Below, one piece after another: positions 8,296-16,221 of a DNA stretch of 40,781 nucleotides. Position 1 is the first letter of the stretch; each line of letters starts with the position of its first letter. The notes under the pieces were generated by a model, which worked only from the letters and a program-made list of their open reading frames with translations, did not search any database and was not told the DNA's origin. The stretch is from Dehalococcoidales bacterium (lineage in GTDB: Bacteria; Chloroflexota; Dehalococcoidia; Dehalococcoidales; GCA-2688105), in assembly GCA_002688105.1 (NCBI GenBank), contig NZBQ01000002.1:72311-113091 (forward strand). Reading direction: 5' to 3'. The position numbers and the translations under genes were made by a program.

Positions 8296-8793
8296 CTATC
8301 GGGTGATCTCGCTTGTTGCTTGCTTTTCCCTGCGTCTTTGTTCCCAGCGCTCCAGCAAGGCTGGGTATTCCCGCTCAAAAAAGACATACATGTCGCGCAT
8401 CTCCTCCAATCCCTGTCGGGTCAGAGGAGCTTTGCCCTCCAGCAGTTCCAGCCCGCGTTCGGCGAGCTTCCGAAGTATTGTAACCCGCTCTACGCCTTGC
8501 TTTAGCGAGTGCTGAAAAGCACCGGGCCTAATACGGAAGTAATCGCGCCGCACGCCGGGCAGGCTGATACGCTCAATCAAGCCAACCTGGATAAGAAGAC
8601 GAGTCGTGGTGCTGATTGAACCCTTGCTGGCCATCAGGGCTTCCGCCAGTTCATCTAAGGATTGATGCGGTGGGTCAGAGAGCAGAAGCCAGCCTAGAAT
8701 GCGTCCTGCCATTCGAGGCATGCCAGACTGCTCGAAAAAGAGACCGACCTCTTCCACAAAGTACTTCTCTTTAAGCCGTAGCTCATTGTTCAT
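8296..8793 (-). CDS. GbsR/MarR-like transcriptional regulator
   Basis: This 165-residue protein has a winged-helix DNA-binding domain (residues ~25-95, with MASKGSISTTTRLLIQVGLIERI) and a C-terminal helical part. This matches the GbsR subgroup of MarR-like regulators. It is the first gene of the operon with the HlyD-like adaptor and the ABC transporter, and most likely controls that operon. The ATG has an AGGGGG site six bases upstream. A perfect-consensus promoter and a near-palindromic AT-rich sequence overlapping it lie upstream, which suggests autoregulation. The ligand is unknown. Confidence 0.85.
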   Translation of the reverse strand: MNNELRLKEKYFVEEVGLFFEQSGMPRMAGRILGWLLLSDPPHQSLDELAEALMASKGSISTTTRLLIQVGLIERISLPGVRRDYFRIRPGAFQHSLKQGVERVTILRKLAERGLELLEGKAPLTRQGLEEMRDMYVFFEREYPALLERWEQRRREKQATSEITR

Positions 8794-8832
8794 CTCACGC
8801 CCCCTGGGGAATTAATTCTAACCTAGAAAATT

Positions 8833-8861
8833 ATTATAATATATATTGTATATTTTGTCAA
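8833..8861 (-). promoter_or_regulatory. Perfect-consensus promoter of the regulator/efflux operon
   Basis: On the minus strand TTGACA (8856-8861) and TATAAT (8833-8838) are separated by exactly 17 bp. The spacer and -10 contain TACAATATATATTATA, a 16-bp palindrome with one mismatched pair, which is a candidate operator. The predicted start is about 33 bases before the regulator ATG. Confidence 0.8.
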
Positions 8862-8922
8862 CACTGAATATACTGAATTTTATAAAGGCACGGCAAAATT
8901 TCCGGGGAACCACCAAGCTATT

Positions 8923-9164
8923 TCAAGGTAGTAAATTGGCAATCAGTTGAAGTATTATGATGACTACCAGAGGAGTAAAATCAAACATAACAGCCCTGGG
9001 GGTAATACGGCGCAATGGCCTAAGAAATGACTCGGTGATTTGGAACAGAACCATAAACAGGCGGTTGGTTGGACTCAGCGAAAACTAGGACAGAATAACC
9101 CTCAAGATAATAGCCAGAGTAAGCACCTCACACAGAAACCTGATAAAGGTTAAAAAATTGCCAC
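8923..9164 (-). pseudogene. yggT-like gene, disrupted
   Basis: Directly behind proC the minus strand encodes a YggT-family membrane protein: NFLTFIRFLCEVLTLAIILR, then VILS, a TAG, then FSLSPTNRLFMVLFQITESF, ending in VVIIILQLIANLLP and TGA. In the family the residue after VLLS is normally Trp, so TGG has become TAG (9085-9087). In addition, the open frame has no ATG, GTG or TTG at the expected start. A GTG at 9162-9164 would be in frame only if one base were inserted in the following A/T run. Gene order proC-yggT is common in bacteria. I read it as a pseudogene with two lesions, or as a sequence with consensus errors. Confidence 0.8.
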
Positions 9165-9171
9165 TGCTGCC

Positions 9172-9975
9172 CTACCCGCCTAATTTTTCAGCTTTGTTAT
9201 AGGCAGCCCTTACCGCCTGTCCGATCAGGTCAGAGAATCCCCCCTTCTCCAACCGGAGCAGAGCCTCAGCCGTAGTGCCGCCCGGCGAAGTAACCATCCT
9301 CCGCAATTCCGCCGGCGGCTTGCCTGACCTCTGGATAAAGTGCCCAGAACCCAGCAATGTCTGTAACACTAGCTCCTGTGCCATATCCGAAGGCAGACCA
9401 ATATCCACTGCCGCCTTAACCAGCGATTCCACCATAAGAAAAATATAAGCCGGACCGCTACCACTCACCGCGGTAACCATATCCATATACTTCTCATCGT
9501 CAACATAAATCTCTTTACCCATCGCCCCAAGTATTGAGCCTGCCCAGCCCCGCTGCGACTCGGTTACCTCCGGGGTAGCTGTCCACACACTTATGCCCTC
9601 TCCAATCTGGGCTGGTGTATTAGACATAGCCCGAACTACACGACTATGGTTTAGCCCCCGACATAAAGTATCAATCCTTGCCCCAGCAACGATAGATAAT
9701 ACCAGCTGAGCCGAGCTAAGCCGACCTTTAAGTTCAGCCATTACCCCACCCAGATGCTGGGGTTTAACGGCAAGAACTACCACCTCGCCCCTGGTTACAA
9801 CCTGACGATTATCGTTCATCACCGCCACGCCGTATTTCTGCTCAAGACATTGACAACAAGCCTCGTCCACATCACTGACTGAGACAGCCTGTGCCAGACT
9901 CAGTCCCTTATTCAGAACCGCCGATAACATTGCCTCCCCCATATTCCCACCACCAATAAAAGTTATTTTCATCAT
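9172..9975 (-). CDS. proC: Pyrroline-5-carboxylate reductase
   Basis: ProC reduces pyrroline-5-carboxylate to proline with NAD(P)H. The 267-residue protein starts with the Rossmann motif ITFIGGGNMGEAML. It contains VSGSGPAYIFLMVESL and the C-terminal signature VTSPGGTTAEALLRLE, which are typical of the family. The start has two consecutive ATGs; the second may be the real one. It lies 19 bp downstream of leuS and just upstream of the yggT remnant. No unusual residues were seen. Confidence 0.95.
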   Translation of the reverse strand: MMKITFIGGGNMGEAMLSAVLNKGLSLAQAVSVSDVDEACCQCLEQKYGVAVMNDNRQVVTRGEVVVLAVKPQHLGGVMAELKGRLSSAQLVLSIVAGARIDTLCRGLNHSRVVRAMSNTPAQIGEGISVWTATPEVTESQRGWAGSILGAMGKEIYVDDEKYMDMVTAVSGSGPAYIFLMVESLVKAAVDIGLPSDMAQELVLQTLLGSGHFIQRSGKPPAELRRMVTSPGGTTAEALLRLEKGGFSDLIGQAVRAAYNKAEKLGG

Positions 9976-9994
9976 ATCCGTAACCTATCTACCC

Positions 9995-12457
9995 TCACCT
10001 CACCACCATATTTAGCAGCCTCCCCGGAACATATATCATTTTAATAATCTCCTTACCCTCAAGGTGAGCTTTGACCCGCTGGCTTTCAAGCGCCAACTGC
10101 TTTGCTTCAGTCTCAGCAATAGACACCGGAACTGTAATGCGGTCACGCAACTTACCGTTGACCTGAACCACCAGGGTAATCTCTTCATCCTTAGCCAGCT
10201 CCTCATCCCACTGCGGCCAGCTTTGATTATGGATACTATACCCGTGTCCTCTTCTCTGCCACAACTCCTCAGCAAGATGAGGAGTAGTCGGTGCCTGAAG
10301 CCGGAGCAGGGTATCCACCGACTCCCTCCAGGCGGAATCGGCGACAGTCCCGATTTCCTTCGCCTTTATCAGATAGTTGGTGAACTCCATAAGTGCCGCT
10401 ATCATAGTATTAAATCTAAACCCTTCCAAGTCATCGGTAACCTTCTTGATAGTCTGGTGAGTAATCCGCTCCAGGTCTCTAAGGGCTTTGTCATCAGATG
10501 GTTTATTTTCAGCTATGACTCTCGCCGCATATGGTTCCAGCACCAGATTCCACACCCGTTTAAGCCAGCGGCTTATGCCGCTAATACCGCTGTCATCCCA
10601 CTCACCACCCTGCTCCCAGGGGGCAATAAACATAAGATAGGCACGAACGACATCAGCCCCCAGCTCGGAAACATACTCATCGGGGTTAATCACATTGCCC
10701 CGCGATTTACTCATCTTCTGCCGTTGCGTAATAATAATCCCCTGGTTAAACAGGCGGGCAAATGGTTCGCCAAAATCAACCAGACCCATATCCCGAAGCG
10801 CCTTAATAAAGAAGCGGGTATAGAATAGATGCATCACGGCATGCTCAGCACCACCGGTATATATGTCCACCGGCATCCAGTATTTCAACCTGTCCGCATC
10901 AAAGGGAGCAGTATCACAGTTAGGGCTGGTATAGCGCAAAAAATACCACGAGGAGCACATAAAGGTATCCATAGTATCCGTTTCCCGCTTAGCCGGGGCT
11001 GAACACCGCGGACAGGTAGTATTGACGAACGGCTCACAGTACTTCAGAGGGGATTCACCGGTAGGTCTGAACTCGGCATCCTCAGGTAGCAGCACCGGCA
11101 GGTACTCCTCAGGAACCGGGACAATACCACAGTCAGAGCAGTAAATCATAGGTATCGGTGCTCCCCAGTAGCGCTGGCGGGAGATAAGCCAGTCGCGAAG
11201 TCTATAAGTGATGGCTCGCCCTCCATAACCCTTCGCCTCCAGGAAATCAGACACCACCGCTATACCCTGCTGGCTGGGAAGCCCGTTAAACTGCCCTGAG
11301 TTAACCATCACGCCGGGATCAATATACGCCGCCTCCAACTCTCCTCCCTGCCATTCGGGTGGAGCTATCACCACCCTTATCGGCAGGTTATACTTTTGGG
11401 CAAAGGCAAAATCACGCTCATCGTGAGCCGGGACCCCCATTACTGCCCCGGTGCCGTAGCCCATCAACACATAATCAGCAATCCAGATAGGCACCGATTC
11501 ACCATTAAGTCGGTTTACCACATAAGCCCCGGTAAACACCCCGTCTTTTTCCTTCTCGGTTGACAGCCGCTCAACCTCACTCTCCCGCCGTGACAGAGCA
11601 ATGTAGTCTTCAACTTCAGTCTTCCTCTCCGGTGAGGTCAGCTTGGCTACCAGCGGGTGCTCTGGAGCCAGAACCATAAAGGTAACGCCAAAAGTGGTAT
11701 CAGGACGGGTGGTAAATACCCGAAGCTCTTTTTCCTCTACCCCGGGATAGTCAAGAGCAAAGGAAATATCAGCCCCCTGGCTCTTACCCACCCAGTTTCT
11801 CTGCATTATCTGTATCCGCTCCGACCAGTCAATACCATCATACTGCATAAGCTCATCAGCATATTTAGTGATGCGGAAGAACCACTGCTCCAAATCCCGC
11901 CGGCTAACTGTGGCTCCACAGCGCTCACAGAAGCCTCCGGTCACCACCTGCTCATTAGCCAGCACTGTCTGGCAGCGAGGACACCAGTTAACCGGGGCCT
12001 TGCCCCGATAAGCCAGACCTGCCTCATACAGCTTCAAAAAGAACCACTGCGTCCACTTATAATACTCAGGCAGACAGGTAATGACCTCCCGACTCCAGTC
12101 ATAGATGGCACCTAGGCTCTTAAGCTGACGGCGCATATTGTCTACGTTCTGCATCGTCCAGGTAAAGGGGTGAATACCCCGACTGATAGCGGCATTCTCC
12201 GCCGGCAGCCCAAAGGCATCAAACCCCATAGGATGCAGTACATTATAGCCCTGCATTCGCTTAAATCGAGCCCGAACATCAGACGGAGCCATGGCATACC
12301 AGTGCCCGATATGAAGATCGCCTGAGGTGTAGGGGAACATAGTCAGGGCATACCACTTGGGTCGAGAACTACCCTCACCAACCTCATACAGCCTGTCCTC
12401 AGCCCACTTCTGCTGCCACTTCTTCTCTACTTCACTAGGATTATATCTGGCTACCAT
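9995..12457 (-). CDS. leuS: Leucyl-tRNA synthetase
   Basis: LeuS charges tRNA-Leu. The 820-residue class I synthetase has the HIGH motif as LHIGHW near residue 50 and the KMSKS motif in RQKMSKSRGNV. A Zn-like CPRC...CERC segment and the CP1 editing domain (TTFGVTFMVLAPEHP, TGAVMGVPAHDERDF) lie between them. Length and domain order are normal for the bacterial type. The gene is preceded by a promoter, a short ORF and a strong terminator-like hairpin ending about 20 bases before the ATG, which suggests attenuation control. Confidence 0.97.
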   Translation of the reverse strand: MVARYNPSEVEKKWQQKWAEDRLYEVGEGSSRPKWYALTMFPYTSGDLHIGHWYAMAPSDVRARFKRMQGYNVLHPMGFDAFGLPAENAAISRGIHPFTWTMQNVDNMRRQLKSLGAIYDWSREVITCLPEYYKWTQWFFLKLYEAGLAYRGKAPVNWCPRCQTVLANEQVVTGGFCERCGATVSRRDLEQWFFRITKYADELMQYDGIDWSERIQIMQRNWVGKSQGADISFALDYPGVEEKELRVFTTRPDTTFGVTFMVLAPEHPLVAKLTSPERKTEVEDYIALSRRESEVERLSTEKEKDGVFTGAYVVNRLNGESVPIWIADYVLMGYGTGAVMGVPAHDERDFAFAQKYNLPIRVVIAPPEWQGGELEAAYIDPGVMVNSGQFNGLPSQQGIAVVSDFLEAKGYGGRAITYRLRDWLISRQRYWGAPIPMIYCSDCGIVPVPEEYLPVLLPEDAEFRPTGESPLKYCEPFVNTTCPRCSAPAKRETDTMDTFMCSSWYFLRYTSPNCDTAPFDADRLKYWMPVDIYTGGAEHAVMHLFYTRFFIKALRDMGLVDFGEPFARLFNQGIIITQRQKMSKSRGNVINPDEYVSELGADVVRAYLMFIAPWEQGGEWDDSGISGISRWLKRVWNLVLEPYAARVIAENKPSDDKALRDLERITHQTIKKVTDDLEGFRFNTMIAALMEFTNYLIKAKEIGTVADSAWRESVDTLLRLQAPTTPHLAEELWQRRGHGYSIHNQSWPQWDEELAKDEEITLVVQVNGKLRDRITVPVSIAETEAKQLALESQRVKAHLEGKEIIKMIYVPGRLLNMVVR

Positions 12458-12470
12458 TTAACCTTCCCAT

Positions 12471-12554
12471 CTAAATAAAAGCCCCTCGCCACAAAATGCC
12501 AACGGCGAAGAGCAGCATTACCTTAGTCTGACAGTTCAGCTCCATAGCTCTCAT
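12471..12554 (-). CDS. Candidate leuS leader peptide (27 aa)
   Basis: An ATG-to-TAG frame encodes MRAMELNCQTKVMLLFAVGI followed by LWRGAFI, with four Leu codons, two of them adjacent at the base of the terminator hairpin. The predicted transcription start falls only one to three bases before this ATG, so translation would be leaderless. There is no Shine-Dalgarno. Whether it is translated is inference; the position and Leu codons are seen. Confidence 0.45.
   Translation of the reverse strand: MRAMELNCQTKVMLLFAVGILWRGAFI
12473..12513 (-). terminator. Terminator-like hairpin (attenuator) upstream of leuS
   Basis: On the minus strand GCTCTTCGCC (12504-12513) pairs with GGCGAGGGGC (12481-12490), ten pairs including two G-U, with a 13-base loop and then TTTTATTT. 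It ends about 20 bases before the leuS ATG. A GAGAGC at the start of the leader could pair with GCTCTT and open the hairpin, giving a mutually exclusive antiterminator. Confidence 0.7.
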
Positions 12555-12562
12555 TGGAGATA

Positions 12563-12591
12563 ATTGTAGCAATAAAGCCTATGGTGTGCAA
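12563..12591 (-). promoter_or_regulatory. Candidate leuS promoter
   Basis: On the minus strand TTGCAC (12586-12591) and TACAAT (12563-12568) are separated by 17 bp. The predicted start is near 12556, which places the whole attenuator inside the leuS leader. Confidence 0.6.
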
Positions 12592-12619
12592 CTAAAGCAG
12601 CTCAGACTGATTGCCGATA

Positions 12620-12648
12620 TTGTGAACACGCCCTGAAGCTGATATGAT
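12620..12648 (+). promoter_or_regulatory. Candidate promoter of the ABC-2 exporter
   Basis: TTGTGA (12620-12625) and TATGAT (12643-12648) are separated by 17 bp and lie about 32 bases before the ATP-binding protein ATG. It is divergent from the leuS promoter. Confidence 0.5.
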
Positions 12649-12680
12649 TGATTTAGTATATTAACCAAGCTGGATTCTCA

Positions 12681-13592
12681 ATGGCAATTATTAAGACCAA
12701 AAACCTGACCAAGAAATTCAAAGACTTATTAGCCGTAGATAGCGTGAGTTTAGAAGTAGAGGACGGCGAATGCTTCGGACTCTTGGGGCCCAACGGCGCC
12801 GGCAAGACTTCCCTTATTAGAATGATAACGGCGGTCTCACCGCCTACTCAGGGTGAGATATGGGTGATGGGTAACAACCTGAAGACCCATTCTCAGCAAG
12901 TAAAGGCCTTTCTAGGAGTTGTCCCCCAGTTAGACAATCTTGACCAAGACCTGACCGTGCTTCAGAACCTGATGACCTTTGCCCGATACTTCGATATACC
13001 CAAGGACGAGGCACATCGGCGCAGCATGGAAGTCTTAAGCCTGTTTGAGCTAGAAAGCAAGCGCAACAGCCACCTTAAAGAGCTATCAGGAGGAATGAAA
13101 CGGCGCCTGCTCTTAGCCAGAGGCTTGATTAACCTGCCACAGATTATGATACTTGACGAGCCGACCATAGGCCTCGACCCCCAGGCCAAATATTTAGTCT
13201 GGCACAAGCTCACTGAGCTAAAGTCCCAGGGCGTCACCCAGCTTCTGTGCACCCAGAATATGGAAGAGGCAACCGTCCTCTGTGACCGGGTAGCCATAAT
13301 GCATCAAGGTAAAATCCTCAGTCTTGATACCCCCCGGAGGCTCATTGCCAAATATGTGGGCAATGAGGTATGGGAAATTGAGGTAAACTCAGACGAAAGG
13401 CTTAGGACGGTCAAGGAATTGGAAAATCGTGGACTTGACTTTGAGGAGGTAGGGGGTAAGTTTCAGGTCTTCCACATTGAGGATGAGAAGTCGGTGACAG
13501 GGTTAGTAAATTCACTGGGGAGACTGCAGCGAAGACAGGCTACGCTAGAGGACGTCTTCCTCCGGCTTACCGGGAGGTCTTTAGCCGAATGA
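12681..13592 (+). CDS. ABC-2 exporter ATP-binding protein, NodI/DrrA-like
   Basis: This 303-residue ATPase has Walker A GLLGPNGAGKTS, the ABC signature LSGGMKRRLLLARGL and Walker B QIMILDEPTIGLDPQ. The signature with MKRRL and the ~80-residue C-terminal extension fit the NodI/DrrA type of exporter ATPase. It overlaps the permease gene by four bases (ATGA), so the two are translationally coupled. The substrate is unknown; NodIJ-like systems are widespread and most do not export Nod factors. No clear Shine-Dalgarno precedes the ATG. Confidence 0.93.
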   Translation: MAIIKTKNLTKKFKDLLAVDSVSLEVEDGECFGLLGPNGAGKTSLIRMITAVSPPTQGEIWVMGNNLKTHSQQVKAFLGVVPQLDNLDQDLTVLQNLMTFARYFDIPKDEAHRRSMEVLSLFELESKRNSHLKELSGGMKRRLLLARGLINLPQIMILDEPTIGLDPQAKYLVWHKLTELKSQGVTQLLCTQNMEEATVLCDRVAIMHQGKILSLDTPRRLIAKYVGNEVWEIEVNSDERLRTVKELENRGLDFEEVGGKFQVFHIEDEKSVTGLVNSLGRLQRRQATLEDVFLRLTGRSLAE

Positions 13593-14353
13593 AACCATTC
13601 TCCTGGCGTTTTATCAGGGTGTGGCAGCGCAACCGGGACATCTTCTTCAGGCTGTGGCACTCGGAAGCACCTGGTGCAGTCGCCGAACCTATTATTATCC
13701 TACTAGCTATGGGCTTAGGCCTCGGGGCATACGTAGGCATGGTTGATGGCCAAAAATATATTGAATTTATTGCCCCCGGCATTATCGCCGCCTATGCTAT
13801 GTTCAGTGCCAGCTTTGAGTGCACTTATGGTAGTTTTATTCGAATGGAGTTCCAAAAAACCTATGACGCTATCATCGCTACTCCGCTCAGCGTGGAGGAT
13901 GTCATCGCTGGTGAAATCTTCTGGGGAGCGACACGCTCGCTTATGACGGGCACCGTTATCCTGACCATTGCGGCAGCCTTCCAACTGGTGTCCTCACCCT
14001 GGGCACTACTGATACCCGCCCTTTGCTTTTTAGAAGGCATTATGTTCGCTTCCCTGGCCATACTCTTTACTTCATTCGCCCCAGCCATTTATAGCTTTAA
14101 TTACTATTTTACCCTGTTTATTACACCAATGTTTTTCTTCAGCGGAGTGTTCTTTCCCCTCTCCTCTTTCACTCCGATAGTGCAGACGCTAAGCTGGATA
14201 GCCCCGTTGACACCCGTGGTGCGTCTAAGCCGGGCATTAGTTAATGGGGAAATTCAGCTCGACCTTCTCTGGGCACTCGCCCTCATCGTGGCTCTGGCGA
14301 TTCTGTTTTTCTCTATTTCGTTGGTCACCATGAGACGGAGGCTAACCGTATAA
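13589..14353 (+). CDS. ABC-2 type permease, NodJ-like
   Basis: This 254-residue integral membrane protein has about six hydrophobic segments. It resembles NodJ across its length, with EFIAPGIIAAYAMFSASFECTYG, EFQKTYDAIIATPLSVEDVI and ITPMFFFSGVFFPL. It partners with the upstream ATPase to form an exporter dimer. The gene ends 116 bp from the converging fumarase beta gene; no terminator is obvious between them. Confidence 0.92.
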   Translation: MKPFSWRFIRVWQRNRDIFFRLWHSEAPGAVAEPIIILLAMGLGLGAYVGMVDGQKYIEFIAPGIIAAYAMFSASFECTYGSFIRMEFQKTYDAIIATPLSVEDVIAGEIFWGATRSLMTGTVILTIAAAFQLVSSPWALLIPALCFLEGIMFASLAILFTSFAPAIYSFNYYFTLFITPMFFFSGVFFPLSSFTPIVQTLSWIAPLTPVVRLSRALVNGEIQLDLLWALALIVALAILFFSISLVTMRRRLTV

Positions 14354-14469
14354 AAGAGAGGTTACCCTCATCGCTAACGCTTAATTCATATGAAGATTAC
14401 AGATTTTGAGGATGGGTAAGCAGTGAGGAGCCACGACACCGATTGGAAAATGTTGTATCCTGTGCTAAC

Positions 14470-15021
14470 CTAGCCAACGGCATATTGGGCTTTTCCCTCC
14501 AGGTAAAGGTCTCCGCCGTAAATATCGTTTATCACCGTGACTGGAAAGCCTTCTACTTCCAGGCGGCGAACCGCCTCAGTTCCAAGCTCCTCATAGGCTA
14601 CCACCTCTGATTTCTTAATGCTCTTGGAGATGATAGCGCCGGCACCACCAATAGCCGCTAAATATACTGCTTGGTGTTTCTTCATCGCCTCTTTTACCGT
14701 CGGCGAGCGCATACCTTTGCCAATCATTCCTTTGAGTCCCTCAGCTATCAAACGGGGTGAATAAGCATCCATACGACCGCTGGTGGTAGGTCCGGCGGAA
14801 CCAATCGGTTGGCCTGGCCTGGCTGGAGAAGGCCCCATAAAGTATACTGTCTGCCCCTTAATATCAAATGGAAGGGGCTTTCCATGGTCCAAAGCCTCAA
14901 CCAGCCTCTTATGGGCAGCATCGCGACCGACATACATAACACCGGTGAGCAAAACATCGTCTCCAGCTTTAAGGTCTTTCAGGGTCTCATCGGTTAACGG
15001 GAGCACAACCTTTTTGGCCAT
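14470..15021 (-). CDS. Class I fumarate hydratase, beta (C-terminal) subunit
   Basis: This is the beta subunit of the two-subunit, iron-sulfur class I fumarase or a related tartrate dehydratase. Family motifs are MYVGRDAAHKR, GPTTSGRMD, GKGMRSPTVKEAM and AIGGAGAIISKSIK. I place the start at the ATG at 15021, which has AGGAGG six bases upstream; the ORF-track ATG at 15027 directly abuts that site. The protein is 183 residues. It is the last gene of the malate/fumarate operon, separated from its alpha partner (19108-19953) by four other genes, which is unusual since alpha and beta are normally adjacent. Confidence 0.92.
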   Translation of the reverse strand: MAKKVVLPLTDETLKDLKAGDDVLLTGVMYVGRDAAHKRLVEALDHGKPLPFDIKGQTVYFMGPSPARPGQPIGSAGPTTSGRMDAYSPRLIAEGLKGMIGKGMRSPTVKEAMKKHQAVYLAAIGGAGAIISKSIKKSEVVAYEELGTEAVRRLEVEGFPVTVINDIYGGDLYLEGKAQYAVG

Positions 15022-15031
15022 TGCCATCCTC

Positions 15032-16204
15032 CTATATTTTCAATCCTTTTAAGATGTCTTTGGCAATAACGCTTCTCTGTAGTTCCAGAGCAAGCTCGGT
15101 AGCACTGGTAGCCAGGGCGTGGCGACACAGCCTTTCCATAGGTAACCCAGCTATATAGGGCGGTCCGCTGTAGATATGAGCCACCTTATCAGCCACATTA
15201 TGAAGCATCTGGGTAGCAAATAGCTTAACCATAGCCGCTTCGCGCTGGATTGACCCTCCACTATCTGCTTTCCAGACAGCTTCATAGACCACAAGTCGGC
15301 AAGCATGAATGGATACAGCTATATCGGCGAGGGCAGCTTCAATACTGGTTCGCCTGGAAATGAGCTGTCCAAACGACTGCCATGATTGAGCCTGCAGGGT
15401 TGCTTCCTCAAGTAATCTCTGCGCCACTCCGATACACCTGGCCCCTCTTATTACCCGCCTGGACGGAAGCCACTTCTTACCTAAATGGAAAGCCTTGCCT
15501 TCTTCGCCCAGTATGTTTTCCGCAGGCACCTGGCATTTATTAAAAAACAGACATAAAGGTTCTCTCACCTGAGTTTGCCATCCTGCCTTTTCCTCGCCAC
15601 CGGTTACCTTAAATCCAGGGGCATCCTTATCCACCAGAAAGCAAGTTATACCCTCCCCAGCTCCTTTACCAGCAATGGCGGCGAAAACAACGGCAAAATA
15701 GTCCTCACCAGTTGTGGAGAGCGACACCTTTTTACCGTTGAGAACATAATTACCGTTTACCTTTTCCGCTTTCATCTCCATATTGGAGACCTCGGCTCCC
15801 TTACCCGGCTCCATTAGTGCCAGGTAAGCACACTTTTGCCGATTAAGAACAGGCAGGAAGTATTTTTCCTTCTGTTCGGCATTGCAATCAAAGAGAATAG
15901 GGGTAACATCACCGAAGTTGAAAGGGATGACCGTTTGCGCCAGCTCTTCTTCAACCAGACAATTGCCTAAAGTGTCCAGACCGGCGCCGCCGAGTTCCTC
16001 AGGCACCCCTGCCCCCCATATCCCTATCTCTTTAGCCATCTTAATCAGTTTTTCCTCGGTCTCTGCCGGCAGAGACACCTGGGCATCACTCAGGTCAGCG
16101 GCTCGTCCCAGTAAGTCTCTCTCCAGAGGCTTGAGTTGGTCATTAACAAAGTCCCTTACCAGACTCTGCACCATTTTTAATTCTTGCGGTATTTCAAAAT
16201 CCAT
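15032..16204 (-). CDS. Acyl-CoA dehydrogenase-like flavoprotein
   Basis: This 390-residue protein has the acyl-CoA dehydrogenase fold: N-terminal helices with GAGVPEELGGAGLD, a middle domain with NGKKVSLSTTGEDYF, and a C-terminal helical domain with ISRRTSIEAALADI. The usual active-site stretch IYEGTSEIQR appears as ATELALELQR. The aligned Glu that acts as catalytic base is kept, but the GTS residues are lost. No etfAB genes are nearby. Its place in a fumarate/malate operon, four bases before fumarase beta, is unusual. Substrate unknown; a succinate- or dicarboxyl-CoA substrate would be speculation from context. Confidence 0.85.
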   Translation of the reverse strand: MDFEIPQELKMVQSLVRDFVNDQLKPLERDLLGRAADLSDAQVSLPAETEEKLIKMAKEIGIWGAGVPEELGGAGLDTLGNCLVEEELAQTVIPFNFGDVTPILFDCNAEQKEKYFLPVLNRQKCAYLALMEPGKGAEVSNMEMKAEKVNGNYVLNGKKVSLSTTGEDYFAVVFAAIAGKGAGEGITCFLVDKDAPGFKVTGGEEKAGWQTQVREPLCLFFNKCQVPAENILGEEGKAFHLGKKWLPSRRVIRGARCIGVAQRLLEEATLQAQSWQSFGQLISRRTSIEAALADIAVSIHACRLVVYEAVWKADSGGSIQREAAMVKLFATQMLHNVADKVAHIYSGPPYIAGLPMERLCRHALATSATELALELQRSVIAKDILKGLKI

Positions 16205-16221
16205 TTAATATCTCTCCGAGC

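Noticed and set aside
9085-9087. UAG recoding (for example pyrrolysine) in the yggT frame
   Set aside because: Neighbouring genes such as proC and nuoB end in TAG, the position is a conserved Trp, and the start codon is also lost, so decay or error is simpler.
10064-10828. 254-aa plus-strand ORF opposite leuS
   Set aside because: It lies wholly antisense to a clear leucyl-tRNA synthetase and has no recognisable motif; it is a shadow frame.
12471-12600. T-box riboswitch upstream of leuS
   Set aside because: The conserved T-box sequence (AGGGTGGNACCGCG) is absent; the hairpin fits a simple attenuator better.
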